A DNA stretch of 39,658 nucleotides from positions 1-39,658 of the forward strand of contig DAOUGD010000194.1 in the NCBI GenBank assembly GCA_034429475.1, given 5' to 3'. The notes beneath the pieces are model-generated. The model was given only the letters and a program-made list of their open reading frames with translations, had not been told where the DNA came from and made no database searches. The position numbers and the translations under genes are program-made. Positions 15,443 to 24,696 of the stretch are shown one piece after another; the stretch's first letter is position 1; each line of letters starts with the position of its first letter. This DNA is from JAKQHY01 sp034429475. Its GTDB lineage: Bacteria; Chloroflexota; Anaerolineae; B4-G1; SLSP01.

Positions 15443-16537
15443 ATGACCAAATTACACGAACTTACTGCTTTAGGACAGGCCGTCTGGTTTGATTTTATCC
15501 GCCGCTCGTTGATTACGTCTGGCGAACTGCAGGCCCTGGTGGATCAGGGCGTACGCGGCGTCACCTCGAATCCAGCCATCTTCGAGAAGGCCATCGCCGG
15601 CAGCCGCGACTATGACGACGCCATCACCGCGTTGGTCAAAGCGGGGTTGTCCACCGAAGCCATCTACGAAAGCCTCGCCATCGAGGACATCCAGCGCGCC
15701 GCCGACGTCTTGCGCCCCGTCTACGACGCCAGCGAGGGGCTGGATGGCTACGTCAGCCTGGAAGTCAGCCCCGTTCTGGCGCACGACACCGAGCACACGA
15801 TAACGGAAGCACGGCGGCTCTTTGCGACGCTGGCCCGCCCCAATGTGATGATCAAAGTCCCGGCCACGCCCGCCGGCATCCCCGCCATCGAGGCGCTCAT
15901 CGGCGCGGGCATCAACATCAACGCCACGCTCATCTTCTCGGTAGCGCACTACGAAGCCGTGGCGCGAGCCTACATCGCCGGGCTGGAAAAGCTGGCGGCG
16001 GCCGGGGGCGACGTGGCGCGCGTGGCCTCGGTGGCCTCGGTTTTCGTCAGCCGGGTGGACACGCTGTTGGATAAACAACTGCCCGCCCTCGGCGCACCGG
16101 AACTGTGCGGGCAAATCGCCGTTGCCAGCGCCAAAGCCACCTACGCGCGCTTCAAGGAGATTTTCAGCGGGCCGCAGTGGGAAGCGCTGGCTGCGTGGGG
16201 CGCGCGGGTGCAGCGTCCGTTGTGGGCCAGCACCGGGACCAAAAACCCCGCCTATTCCGACACGCTGTACGTGGACACGCTCATCGGGCCGGACACCGTC
16301 AACACCGCGCCGCCGGACACTCTCCAGGCGTTTCTCGATCATGGCAGCGTACAATTGACGGTCGAAACCAATCTGGACAAAGCGTACGAACAGCTCGCGC
16401 ACCTGCCCTCCTTGGGCGTCAATCTGGATCAGGTGATGCAAGAGCTTCAAGATGCCGGCGTGGCCCAGTTCGCCAAAGCCTTCGAGAGTCTACTTGCCAG
16501 TATTGCCGCCAAACGCGCGCAACTTCTCAACGGATGA
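15443..16537 (+). CDS. tal: Transaldolase, long form
   Basis: A 364-aa enzyme of the non-oxidative pentose phosphate pathway that moves a dihydroxyacetone unit between sugar phosphates. The N-terminal motif GVTSNPAIFEKAI (about 39-51) is the substrate-binding signature, and the Schiff-base lysine is K138 in VMIKVPAT. It is the long TAL class found in actinobacteria, cyanobacteria and Chloroflexi rather than the short 215-aa form. AGAGGAG precedes the ATG at 15443; an in-frame ATG at 15416 would lie in the upstream repeat and is not used. The last three residues (LNG) and stop come from the junction repeat, as in the YwaF-like gene, although the two proteins are unrelated. Confidence 0.95.
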   Translation: MTKLHELTALGQAVWFDFIRRSLITSGELQALVDQGVRGVTSNPAIFEKAIAGSRDYDDAITALVKAGLSTEAIYESLAIEDIQRAADVLRPVYDASEGLDGYVSLEVSPVLAHDTEHTITEARRLFATLARPNVMIKVPATPAGIPAIEALIGAGININATLIFSVAHYEAVARAYIAGLEKLAAAGGDVARVASVASVFVSRVDTLLDKQLPALGAPELCGQIAVASAKATYARFKEIFSGPQWEALAAWGARVQRPLWASTGTKNPAYSDTLYVDTLIGPDTVNTAPPDTLQAFLDHGSVQLTVETNLDKAYEQLAHLPSLGVNLDQVMQELQDAGVAQFAKAFESLLASIAAKRAQLLNG

Positions 16538-16598
16538 GACGGATGGAACGGATAAAGCGGATGAGAAATCCGTTCTAATCCGTTCCATCCGTTGAGAA
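16524..16598. repeat. 9-nt-period hairpin at the transaldolase gene end
   Basis: Left arm ttctcaacgga followed by 9-nt units (acggatgag, acggatgga, acggataaa, gcggatgag). The right arm of atccgtt units ends in tccgttgagaa at 16598. The transaldolase TGA lies inside the left arm. The same word family appears at 14957 and 20960. Confidence 0.88.
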
Positions 16599-16602
16599 AA
16601 AG

Positions 16603-16631
16603 CACAGGGCGGGTTGAAAACCCGCCCTGTG
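16603..16631. terminator. Bidirectional terminator between tal and nadE
   Basis: Thirteen-base perfect arms (cacagggcgggtt at 16603-16615, complement at 16619-16631) and a 3-nt loop, with A-rich and T-rich flanks. It lies between two converging genes and can serve both. Confidence 0.85.
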
Positions 16632-16635
16632 GTAT

Positions 16636-18360
16636 TTATTTGGTAAACCGCTGCGTAATTGGCAGCCGCCGGTCTTTGCCGAAGGCGCGGCCGGTAATGC
16701 GCACTCCCGGCGGCGCCTGGCGGCGCTTGTACTCGTTGCGATCCACCATCCGCACCACCCGCCGCACCAGGTCGGCCGGCAGCCCCAGCGAAACGATGAT
16801 GTCCTCCGGCGACTGATCCTCTTCTACATACGCCTTGAGGATGGCGTCCAGCACCTCGTAAGGCGGCAACGAATCGGAGTCTTTCTGATTCGGGCGCAGT
16901 TCCGCCGACGGGGGGCGGGTGATAATCCGCTCCGGGATGACCGGCGACTTGCCCTGAGCATTGCGCCAGCGGGAGAGGTCATACACCAACATCTTGAGCA
17001 CGTCCTTGATGACGGCGTACCCCCCGGCCATGTCGCCATACAGTGTGGCATATCCTGCGCTCATCTCGCTCTTGTTGCCGGTCGTCAGCACCAGCCAGCC
17101 GAATTTGTTGGAAAGCGCCATCAAATAATTGCCCCGGATGCGCGCCTGGAGATTCTCCTCGGTGACATTAGGCTCCGTTCCGGCAAAGGGCGTTGCCAAC
17201 ACGTCCAGATACGCCTGAAACACCGTCTCAATGGGTATCACCATCAGGGCGATCCCCAAATTCCGGGCTAACTCTGCTGCATCGTCATTGCTCATATCGG
17301 ACGTGTAACGCGAGGGCATCGCCACGCCCGTGACGTTTTCCGGCCCAAGCGCGTCCGCCGCGATGCAGGCCACCAGCGCCGAGTCAATACCGCCCGACAG
17401 GCCGATGACGACTTTCTGGAAGCCGTTTTTGCGGACGTAATCTCCCACACCCAACGTCAACGCCTGGTAAACCTCGGCCACCGGCGACAAGGAGGGCACG
17501 ATTTGAGGGGCAACAGATGGGCGTTCCACCAGATCAGGCAACGGCGGCAGGGAAATCACGGGCAGCCGCTCCGTCTGCGCCTTGCGGCGGCGCGGGTCGT
17601 GCAGCCGCCAACGAAACACCGCCCCCACGTCCACGTCGGCCACGACGAAGTCCTCCGCAAACTGCGCGCCGCGCGCAATGACTTCGCCATGCTCGTCGAG
17701 AATCAGGCTGCCGCCGTCGAAAATCAACTCGTCCTGCCCGCCGACCATGTTGCAGAAAGCCACCACCGCCGCGTTGTCGGCCGCGCGGGTCGCCAGCATC
17801 CGCTCGCGGGAACGCGCTTTGCCGGCGTGGTACGGCGAAGAAGACATATTCACCAGGATGCGCGCGCCGCCCTGCAACGCCTGTGCATCCGCCGGTCCGG
17901 TGGGGTGCCAGATGTCTTCGCAGATGTTCACCCCGAAGATCACGCCATCCCGTTGAAATACCGGAAACGTCGCGCCCCGGCGGAAGTAGCGATCTTCGTC
18001 AAAGACGGCATAGTTGGGCAAATAGTGTTTGTGATACGTATCCACCCACGCGCCATCGTGCAAGATTGCTGCTGCATTGTAGACTTCGTCGTCCACCACG
18101 TCCGCAAAGCCGACTATCGCCGTGATTCCCTGGGTGAAGTCGGCCAGTTCGCGCACCACCGCCACGTTCTCCTGCAAAAAAGCCGGCTTCAGCAGCAAGT
18201 CTTCGGGTGGATAACCGGTCACAGACAACTCTGGAAACACCACCAGGTCGGCCCCAATATCCTGCGCGCGCCGGATACCCTCAGCGATTTTCTGCCGATT
18301 TCCCGTCAAATCTCCTACCAATGTATTGATCTGCGCTAATGCTATGCGCCACCGCATCAT
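16636..18360 (-). CDS. nadE: Glutamine-dependent NAD+ synthetase
   Basis: A 574-aa cytoplasmic enzyme that makes NAD+ from nicotinate adenine dinucleotide, ATP and glutamine. The N-terminal nitrilase-type glutaminase has the triad E44 (FPELSVTGY), K111 (YHKHYLPNY) and C147 (GVNICEDIW), releasing ammonia for the second domain. The C-terminal synthetase has the ATP-binding loop SGGIDS at 322-327. The start at 18360 follows GGGAGGAAT at a good distance. An in-frame ATG at 18375 would sit upstream of that site and is rejected. Length and domain order are normal for the family. It stands alone, converging on transaldolase and divergent from the PAP2-like gene. Confidence 0.96.
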   Translation of the reverse strand: MMRWRIALAQINTLVGDLTGNRQKIAEGIRRAQDIGADLVVFPELSVTGYPPEDLLLKPAFLQENVAVVRELADFTQGITAIVGFADVVDDEVYNAAAILHDGAWVDTYHKHYLPNYAVFDEDRYFRRGATFPVFQRDGVIFGVNICEDIWHPTGPADAQALQGGARILVNMSSSPYHAGKARSRERMLATRAADNAAVVAFCNMVGGQDELIFDGGSLILDEHGEVIARGAQFAEDFVVADVDVGAVFRWRLHDPRRRKAQTERLPVISLPPLPDLVERPSVAPQIVPSLSPVAEVYQALTLGVGDYVRKNGFQKVVIGLSGGIDSALVACIAADALGPENVTGVAMPSRYTSDMSNDDAAELARNLGIALMVIPIETVFQAYLDVLATPFAGTEPNVTEENLQARIRGNYLMALSNKFGWLVLTTGNKSEMSAGYATLYGDMAGGYAVIKDVLKMLVYDLSRWRNAQGKSPVIPERIITRPPSAELRPNQKDSDSLPPYEVLDAILKAYVEEDQSPEDIIVSLGLPADLVRRVVRMVDRNEYKRRQAPPGVRITGRAFGKDRRLPITQRFTK

Positions 18361-18433
18361 AGATTCCTCCCGCAACGAAACTTATCAACGACCACACCCC
18401 GCTTGCGCTCCCTCCCTTGTATGAATCAAATCT

Positions 18434-18441
18434 GGTATAAT
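18434..18441 (+). promoter_or_regulatory. Extended -10 promoter for the PAP2-like/histidine kinase pair
   Basis: TATAAT at 18436-18441 is preceded by TG-G, forming an extended -10 element; no good -35 is seen. The leader to the first start codon is about 200 nt long and contains no gene or recognisable riboswitch. The 283-nt region 18361-18643 otherwise holds only the upstream side of nadE. Confidence 0.6.
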
Positions 18442-18643
18442 AAGGGAATGAGCGCAATAGCTTCCTCAACTTACGGACAGTCCACCTCCTTATACTACTC
18501 AAAGAGTCAAAGCCGTCAACTGAGGAACAGCGAAAAACAAAGCTGCGATTGTGTTGAGTTTGCCTGCTAAGGCGGTCTATTGGAGAGGCATGGGGGTAGA
18601 TGGGGGCACCTCTGCCCAAAAATGCCACATAAGGAGAAAGACA

Positions 18644-19318
18644 ATGGAACAGGGATTTAGGGATGTAGCCGAATGGGAAGAAGAATTTAGCCCCACACCG
18701 GTAAAACCGTCACTCCACGCCATCGTCAAGCCGAAAACGAAGGGGGAATATATTGCCTATAGCATTTCGCAGGTCGGCAGCCCTCCCGTATGGGGGTTGT
18801 TTGCGCTGGCGCTGGTCGCAACCACCCTCACTTTCGCCAACGACTGGCCCTGGTTGGGATTGTACTTGTTGCTGAACATTCTCACCCCCCTGAGTTTCCT
18901 GGTCTGGCAACTGCGACGTGGCTCCATCACCGATCTGGACATCCAACTGCGCGAGCAGCGGCGCAATACGTTACTGGTCACTATTGGCGGATTCGCCTTC
19001 ACCTGGCTGGTCATGCTGTTCGGCGGCGCACCTCCCGCCTTGACGCTGCTGGCCGGCGCGGGGATGTTGCAGTGGATCATCATCTTCGCCATCACGATGC
19101 GTTGGAAAGTCAGCATCCACAGCACCTCGGCCACGGGTGTCGCCATCCTTATCCTGCGCATCTTCGGCCTCTCCGCCGTGCCGCTGGTGATTTCCATCCC
19201 GCTCATCGCGTGGTCGCGCGTCAAACTGCGCCATCACACCCCGGCCCAAACCATCGTGGGCGTCATCCTGGGTGCCATCGTTTCCTGGCTGGCCATGCTT
19301 CTCAGCCCGGCCTTCTAA
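18644..19318 (+). CDS. PAP2-like integral membrane protein
   Basis: A 224-aa membrane protein with a soluble 45-residue N-terminal tail and about six helices. The C-terminal half carries motifs like those of PAP2 phosphatases: KVSIHSTSA (about residue 156), where the SxHS part gives the catalytic His, and RVKLRHHTPAQTIVGVILGA, matching the arginine and HTP-type third motif. The first KxxxxxxRP motif is not obvious (it may be QLREQRRNTLL), so hydrolysis of a lipid phosphate is plausible but not certain. The start follows AAGGAGAAAG; an in-frame ATG at 18551 lacks a site. A histidine kinase gene begins 17 nt downstream, suggesting a joint operon. Confidence 0.7.
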   Translation: MEQGFRDVAEWEEEFSPTPVKPSLHAIVKPKTKGEYIAYSISQVGSPPVWGLFALALVATTLTFANDWPWLGLYLLLNILTPLSFLVWQLRRGSITDLDIQLREQRRNTLLVTIGGFAFTWLVMLFGGAPPALTLLAGAGMLQWIIIFAITMRWKVSIHSTSATGVAILILRIFGLSAVPLVISIPLIAWSRVKLRHHTPAQTIVGVILGAIVSWLAMLLSPAF

Positions 19319-19335
19319 ATAAGGAAAAGCAATCA

Positions 19336-20127
19336 ATGGAAAACCTGGAAGAAAAAGTCCAAGAACTGACGGCGGCCCTGGAAGCTGAATACCAGGCGCG
19401 GCAGGCGGCGGAAGCGGCCACGGTTGCTGCGGAACAAGCGCGCCAGGAATTCGTCTCCCTGGTGACACACGAGTTGCGCGTCCCGATGACCTCCATCAAG
19501 GGCTACACCGACCTGTTGCTCAAGGGCATTATGGGACCAATTAACGAACCGCAGAAAAATTTCTTAAACGTCATCCGCACCAACGTCGAGCGGATGTCGC
19601 GCATGGTGGCCGATCTTTCGGACATCAACAAGATCGAAGGCAACCGGATGACCCTCAATCTGACCGCTGTATCGCTGTCCGATGTGGTAAAGGAAGCGGT
19701 GCAGGCACAGACCCATACCATCGAAGGGAAAGGGCAGACTGTCACCACCACCCTGCCAGACAATCTGCCGCCCGTGTATGGCGACCGCGCCCGCCTGATC
19801 CAGGTGGTGAGCAACGTGATCAGCAACGCTGCGCAGTACACCCTGGGGGCCGGCGTCATTGCGATCACGGCTGAGGCGTTACCCCAGGCGGAAATCCACG
19901 TCACCGTCCAGGATAACGGCATCGGCATTGTGGAAAACGAACAATCGCATATTTTTGAGAAGTTCTTTCGCGCCTCGGATGAAGAGACTCGCCAGATCCC
20001 CGGCAATGGCTTGGCCCTGCACCTCTCCCGGCAGTTAATCGAACTGCACCACGGCCGAATCTGGTTTGAGAGCAAGCGTGGCGCGGGCACGACCTTTCAT
20101 ATCGTACTTCCGGCAGCGCCAGCGTAA
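19336..20127 (+). CDS. Orphan sensor-less histidine kinase
   Basis: A 263-aa cytoplasmic histidine kinase without membrane segments or a recognisable sensor domain. Residues 1-37 are a coiled coil rich in Ala, Glu and Gln. The HisKA dimerisation domain has H45 in SLVTHELRVPMTSIKGY. The ATPase domain shows the N box (LIQVVSNVISNAAQYT), the G1 box (DNGIGI) and the F box (IFEKFFRAS). The G2 region reads PGNGLALHLSRQL instead of the usual GTGLGL, a mild deviation. No response regulator lies nearby. The true start is the ATG at 19336 after AAGGAAAAG; the frame is open further upstream only as a shadow of the PAP2-like gene. It may partner with an external sensor through the coiled coil. Confidence 0.88.
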   Translation: MENLEEKVQELTAALEAEYQARQAAEAATVAAEQARQEFVSLVTHELRVPMTSIKGYTDLLLKGIMGPINEPQKNFLNVIRTNVERMSRMVADLSDINKIEGNRMTLNLTAVSLSDVVKEAVQAQTHTIEGKGQTVTTTLPDNLPPVYGDRARLIQVVSNVISNAAQYTLGAGVIAITAEALPQAEIHVTVQDNGIGIVENEQSHIFEKFFRASDEETRQIPGNGLALHLSRQLIELHHGRIWFESKRGAGTTFHIVLPAAPA

Positions 20128-20342
20128 CCCGATCAGCCCCCACAATCCACCCTCAGACCTCGCCATGACGTGTGTCTGAGACAGGAAAAGGATAGGCGGT
20201 GGTGTGTATGACAGCTTACTTCCAAGAATAGCGTCCTCGCCTCATAGTTAACCGAAGGGTCACAAACTTGTTATGATGCGGTCAACTTGTCATGTTACCA
20301 TGTGGACAAGATCAAGGATGAAGAAAGTTAAATTCAAAATCA
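20128..20342 (+). promoter_or_regulatory. Spacer before grpB-like gene with a possible promoter
   Basis: A TATGAT -10-like box lies at 20272-20277, with a weak TTAACC 18 nt ahead (20248-20253). A short inverted repeat (ctcagac at 20152, gtctgag at 20174) near the kinase stop might be a weak terminator. No gene is seen. Confidence 0.4.
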
Positions 20343-20939
20343 ATGGAAGAGACCGCTGTTTTAGGATTGCGTTACGGCGTAGTGAAACTCGCGCCCCATT
20401 CGCCGGAGTGGCAAAATCTGTTTGACATCGAACATCAGATATTGCAAGGTCTCATCGGCCCTTACGTGATTGAGATTCGCCACATCGGCAGTACCGCCAT
20501 CCCCAGCATCTATGCCAAGCCGATTCTGGACATTATGGCCGGTCTCCGCAAATTGGCCGACATTGAACACTGTATCGCCCCACTGGAAACCGCCGGTTAC
20601 AAATACATGGGAGAACAGGCCATCCCTGGTTGGCATTTCTTCATCAAAGGCAGCGGCGAGGTCAAAACCCATCACCTGCATGTGGTAGAATGGAACAGTG
20701 ATTACTGGATCACTCACCTGCTTTTCCAGGAATACCTGTGTCGCCATCCTGAAGCTGCCTATGCCTACGAACAGTTAAAACGCGACCTGGAGGAAAAATA
20801 CCCAAATGACCGTGAATCCTACACTCGCGACAAAAGCGACTTTATCCACGCCATCACCGAAATGGCGCAGCGCGCCCGATACCATGCTCAAGAGCCGAAA
20901 GAACCGCCCCTACCCCCAGCCAGCGTTCCCCCGGCATGA
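20343..20939 (+). CDS. GrpB family (UPF0157) nucleotidyltransferase-fold protein
   Basis: A 198-aa protein of the GrpB family, a nucleotidyltransferase-like fold of unproven activity. The family core is visible: YGVVKLAPHSPEWQNLFDIE near the start, then EIRHIGSTAIPSIYAKPILD, where the GS and D-x-D-like residues sit, and later HHLHVVEWNSDYW and FRDYL-type FQEYL. A C-terminal helix and a Pro-rich tail (PPLPPASVPPA) close the protein. There is no strong ribosome site before the ATG (AAGAAAG is distant). It is a single gene with its own likely promoter. Confidence 0.88.
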   Translation: MEETAVLGLRYGVVKLAPHSPEWQNLFDIEHQILQGLIGPYVIEIRHIGSTAIPSIYAKPILDIMAGLRKLADIEHCIAPLETAGYKYMGEQAIPGWHFFIKGSGEVKTHHLHVVEWNSDYWITHLLFQEYLCRHPEAAYAYEQLKRDLEEKYPNDRESYTRDKSDFIHAITEMAQRARYHAQEPKEPPLPPASVPPA

Positions 20940-20959
20940 GCGGTACTGTCAAAAGCTTC

Positions 20960-21018
20960 TCAACGGATTTAGCGGATTCAGCGGATTTTTGTCCGTTTCC
21001 ATCCGTTAAATCCGTTGA
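20960..21018. repeat. 9-nt-period hairpin before the subtilase gene
   Basis: Units acggattta, gcggattca and gcggatttt make the left arm. Complementary atccgttaa and atccgttga units make the right arm. The outer bases tcaacgga and tccgttga are exact complements. It lies 21 nt before the subtilase start, where it could shape the mRNA leader. Confidence 0.88.
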
Positions 21019-21039
21019 CTGTTTTCAAGAAAGGTTGGC

Positions 21040-24000
21040 ATGAAAAAAACACGCCGTTTCATCGCTGTCTTGTGGCTGATCGCCGCCCTCGTCTTGCAGC
21101 CTCTCCCCTTAACCCAGGCACAATCTTCCCCAAACGCACCTGCACCTGCCGTCCTGCTCCACTTGCGCGCCGGTGACCTCGATCCGCAATCAACACCCCG
21201 CCCGATGACCCACTCCCTTCCCGGCAACGAAGCCGGTCTGCGTCTCGTGCAATTCTCCGGTCCGATCCAGGAAAGCTGGTACAATGCCCTGGAAAAGTCC
21301 GGGTTGCGCATCGTCACCTACATTCCCGACTATGCCTACCTGGTGTGGGGAACAATGCCTCAGCTTCAGCAGGCGCAATCGGCAGTTTCCATGCGCTGGA
21401 GCGGCGATTATCAACCCTACGACGCGCTCTCCCCCGCACTCCAGGGACTCACCGGCGCGGCCACAGTGGACGTGAAAGTCCAGGTCTACGCGCACCCCGC
21501 CGTCACCGCCACCCTCGACGCCATCACGCAGCGCGTGACGCAAGTGCTCAAGCCACCCATGCCGGTGCTTCATTATCGCAACCTGGCCGTGCGACTCCCC
21601 ACCGCTAACCTGGACTGGCTGGCGGCCTTACCCGGCGTCGTCAACGTGGAGCCGCTCCTCACCCCACACCGCCACGATGAAATCCAGGATCAGCTCCTCG
21701 CGGGCAATCTCACCGCTGACGGCGTCGGCCCCGCATCCCCCGGTTACCTGACCTGGCTGACGGCGACTGCCGGCTTCACCGCTACCGCCGCCGCGTACCC
21801 CATTGTGGACGTGACGGACGACGGCATTGACAACGGCAGCGCCATCCCCACCCACCCTGACTTCTACGAGCTAGGCGATCCGGCCCGCTCCGACCGGCTG
21901 ATTTACAACTACAACTGGACGGAAGACCTCCTTGCCGACGGGACAGCCGGGCACGGCAACCTCAACGCCAGCATCGTCGGCGGCTACAATGCGCAAAGCG
22001 GCGCCGCCTACACGGACGCCGGCGGCTATCACTACGGCCTGGGCGTCAATCCTTTTGGACGGATGGCCGGCTCCAAGGTCTTTGCCAACGGCGGTTGGTG
22101 GGATTATGAGCTGACCAGCTACACCCCCCTGGTCAGCACAGCTTATACCAACGGCGCGCGGATTACCTCTAATTCGTGGGGCGCCTCCACCTACGGCGAG
22201 TACACCACCGACGACCAGGAGTACGACGCGCTTGTGCGTGACGCGCAGCCGGACGTTCCCGGCAATCAGGAAATGCTCATCGTCTTCTCTACCGGCAACG
22301 ACGGCCCCGATACCGCGAGCACGACGTCCCCGGCCAACGCCAAAAATATCATCAGCGTGGGCGCGGCGGAAAACTACCGGCCTACCTGGACAGACGGCTG
22401 CGGCTTTGGGTCGGGCAGCGCCGACCACGCCAACGACATTGCCAGCTTTTCCAGCCGCGGCCCCACGGCAGATGGACGCGTCAAACCCGATCTCGTCGCG
22501 CCCGGCACGCACATCCAGGGCGCGGCGTCGCAAATAGCCAACTACGTCGGCGATGCCGTGTGCGACGCTTATCACCCGGCGGGGCAGACACTCTATGCGG
22601 CCTCCTCCGGCACCAGTCACGCGGCCCCTGCCGTCGCGGGCGCGGCCTCGCTGTTGACGTGGTATTACCAGGAGCACGTAGACGCCGCCGCCCCCAGTCC
22701 GGCCATGCTCAAAGCCTATCTGACCAACAGCGCGCGGTATTTGAACGGCGTCGGTTCGGGGGATACGCTGCCGTCGTACAGCCAGGGCTTCGGCGAGGTG
22801 AATTTGGGCATGGCTTTCGATGGCGTCGCCCGCGTTGCTGTGGATCAAACGCAGATCCTTCACGCCACCGGCGAAACTTTCACCCTGTCCGGCAACGTGG
22901 TCGACCCCGCCCGGCCCTTCCGCGTCACCTTGGCCTGGACGGACGCCCCCGGCGCAACCGTTGGCGCGGCCTACGTCAACGATCTTAACCTGACCGTAGA
23001 GATCAACGGCCAGAGCTATCTGGGCAACGTCTTCTCTGGCGCGACCTCCATCCCCGGCGGCGCATCTGACCCGCGCAACAACGTCGAAAGTGTGCTCCTG
23101 CCGGCCGGCGTAGATGGGTCGTTCAGCTTCACGGTTGCCGCCGCTAATATCGCCGGCGATGGCGTCCCCGGCAACGACGACGATACCGATCAGGATTTCG
23201 CGCTCATCTGCTACAACTGCACGCTGACTCCAAACTTCATGCTGCACATTGCGCCGCCGACGCAGTCTCTCTGCGCCGGAACGAACGCATTCTTCACGTT
23301 GCCCACTACCAGCATCAGCGGCTTCACCCATCCCCTTGCTCTGGAAACCACCGGCGCGCCAGATGGGGTTGACGTTGTCATTCAGCCGAACCCGCTTATC
23401 CCCGGCGAAACGGCGCAGATGACCCTCTTCCCAACGACTGCAACGCCCGCCGGGACTTATCCTTTGACCGTCACCGGCAGCACGCCCACCCGTACCCACA
23501 CTGTCCACGCGGCCTTCACCGTTTACACAGCCATGACAGAAGCCGTCGCGTTGTTGACGCCCGCCGCCGGGCAGACGATGACGTCCATCTGGCCTACGTT
23601 TGTCTGGAGCGGACATTCCCAGGCGCAGCAGTATGATCTCAGTATCGCCGTTACCCCAGATTTTGCCGCGCTGATCTATACTGCGACCATTTCTGCTGCC
23701 GGGGATACGGTCAGCCATACACTTGCCGTCCCCCTCAACTACGCCGGCGATTACTACTGGCGCGTGACGGCGCAAAATCCTTGCGGCACCGGGCCGGTCT
23801 CCGCCCCCCACCACTTTCGCACGCAGCAGCTGCCTGTCGAGTTTTGCAGCACACCGTATGTTGCCATCCCCGATAACTACGCCGGTGGTATCAGCGACGG
23901 CTTGGTGCTGCCCAACCTTGGCGGGCTGCACGATCTGAACGTTGCCATCAGTGTCACCCACACCTGGGTAGGCGATCTGGGGGTGACTTTGGAGCATGTT

Positions 24001-24696
24001 GATACGGGGATCACTACCACGTTGCTTGTCCGCGTCGGCAGTAGCATTACCAATTCATTGGGGTGCGGCGGCAACAATATAGATATCGTTCTGGACGACA
24101 GCGCCGTGGATGCTGTTGGCGATGGGTGCAGCAACCATAATCCAGCCTACCCGCCGGGAGGTGTTTATCGCCCCCTGGAACCGCTGGCGGTTTTCAATGG
24201 CGAGAGCTTTTCCGGGACATGGCGGCTGCGCATTGCGGATTACGCCAGCAACGATACCGGCCTCCTGAATCACTGGTGTCTCATCCCCACCATGCGCGAC
24301 GCGGTGTTTACTTTCGCTCAATCCACTTACACCGTGATGAAAGACGCCGGCGCCGCGTCTATTGCCGTGAATCTGAATCCATCTGCCGCGACCACGGCCA
24401 CAGTGGAGTACACCCCCCACGATCTGACGGCCCTCGCCGGTCGGGATTATGAGCCGGTCAGCGGTACATTGACCTTTGCGCCCGGCGTGACCATGCAGGT
24501 CTTCACCGTCCCCATCCTCGCCGATCCCGGCAATATTCTCAGCCGCACTGTTCTGCTCAACCTTGAGCGTCCGGTTTCGGCCACCTTCATCCTGCCGCAG
24601 CAGGCCATTCTGGCGATTGTAGCGCCCCACTGGGCTTACCTGCCCTTGATACTCCGCGATTGCACATGTACCGGAACCATCTGTTTGCCCAGATAG
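21040..24696 (+). CDS. Secreted S8 (subtilisin-family) peptidase with P-domain and Calx-beta
   Basis: A 1218-aa extracellular protease. A signal peptide covers about residues 1-28 (KKTRRF then LWLIAALVLQPLPL). The catalytic domain has Asp260 (DVTDDGID), His305 (GHGNLNAS) and Ser526 (SSGTSHAAP). A beta-sandwich (about 620-740) follows, then two sandwich modules, the second resembling fibronectin type III (PTFVWSGHSQAQQYDLSI). A proprotein-convertase P-domain lies at about 934-1077 (starting FCSTPYVAIPD), and a Calx-beta-like domain at about 1088-1194 (DYEPVSGTLTFAPG). The tail has YLPLILRD, similar to a C-terminal motif common on secreted proteins of this phylum; I infer a sorting or anchoring role. 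The last 31 nt overlap the next gene. It probably digests extracellular protein. Confidence 0.92.
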   Translation: MKKTRRFIAVLWLIAALVLQPLPLTQAQSSPNAPAPAVLLHLRAGDLDPQSTPRPMTHSLPGNEAGLRLVQFSGPIQESWYNALEKSGLRIVTYIPDYAYLVWGTMPQLQQAQSAVSMRWSGDYQPYDALSPALQGLTGAATVDVKVQVYAHPAVTATLDAITQRVTQVLKPPMPVLHYRNLAVRLPTANLDWLAALPGVVNVEPLLTPHRHDEIQDQLLAGNLTADGVGPASPGYLTWLTATAGFTATAAAYPIVDVTDDGIDNGSAIPTHPDFYELGDPARSDRLIYNYNWTEDLLADGTAGHGNLNASIVGGYNAQSGAAYTDAGGYHYGLGVNPFGRMAGSKVFANGGWWDYELTSYTPLVSTAYTNGARITSNSWGASTYGEYTTDDQEYDALVRDAQPDVPGNQEMLIVFSTGNDGPDTASTTSPANAKNIISVGAAENYRPTWTDGCGFGSGSADHANDIASFSSRGPTADGRVKPDLVAPGTHIQGAASQIANYVGDAVCDAYHPAGQTLYAASSGTSHAAPAVAGAASLLTWYYQEHVDAAAPSPAMLKAYLTNSARYLNGVGSGDTLPSYSQGFGEVNLGMAFDGVARVAVDQTQILHATGETFTLSGNVVDPARPFRVTLAWTDAPGATVGAAYVNDLNLTVEINGQSYLGNVFSGATSIPGGASDPRNNVESVLLPAGVDGSFSFTVAAANIAGDGVPGNDDDTDQDFALICYNCTLTPNFMLHIAPPTQSLCAGTNAFFTLPTTSISGFTHPLALETTGAPDGVDVVIQPNPLIPGETAQMTLFPTTATPAGTYPLTVTGSTPTRTHTVHAAFTVYTAMTEAVALLTPAAGQTMTSIWPTFVWSGHSQAQQYDLSIAVTPDFAALIYTATISAAGDTVSHTLAVPLNYAGDYYWRVTAQNPCGTGPVSAPHHFRTQQLPVEFCSTPYVAIPDNYAGGISDGLVLPNLGGLHDLNVAISVTHTWVGDLGVTLEHVDTGITTTLLVRVGSSITNSLGCGGNNIDIVLDDSAVDAVGDGCSNHNPAYPPGGVYRPLEPLAVFNGESFSGTWRLRIADYASNDTGLLNHWCLIPTMRDAVFTFAQSTYTVMKDAGAASIAVNLNPSAATTATVEYTPHDLTALAGRDYEPVSGTLTFAPGVTMQVFTVPILADPGNILSRTVLLNLERPVSATFILPQQAILAIVAPHWAYLPLILRDCTCTGTICLPR

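Noticed and set aside
18790..19335. N-terminal extension of the histidine kinase to 445 residues
   Set aside because: The extra frame overlaps the membrane-protein gene and reads as R, H, P-rich noise; the ATG at 19336 has a ribosome site and gives a natural coiled coil plus HisKA start.
20281..20312. Imperfect palindrome cttgtcatg/catgtggacaag considered as an operator
   Set aside because: The arms are unequal and interrupted, and no matching second site or regulator gene lies nearby.
21871..23997. Open frame of 708 codons on the minus strand within the subtilase gene
   Set aside because: Composition is that of a GC-rich shadow frame (V, G, R, A) with no motif, while the sense frame has clear catalytic residues and domains.
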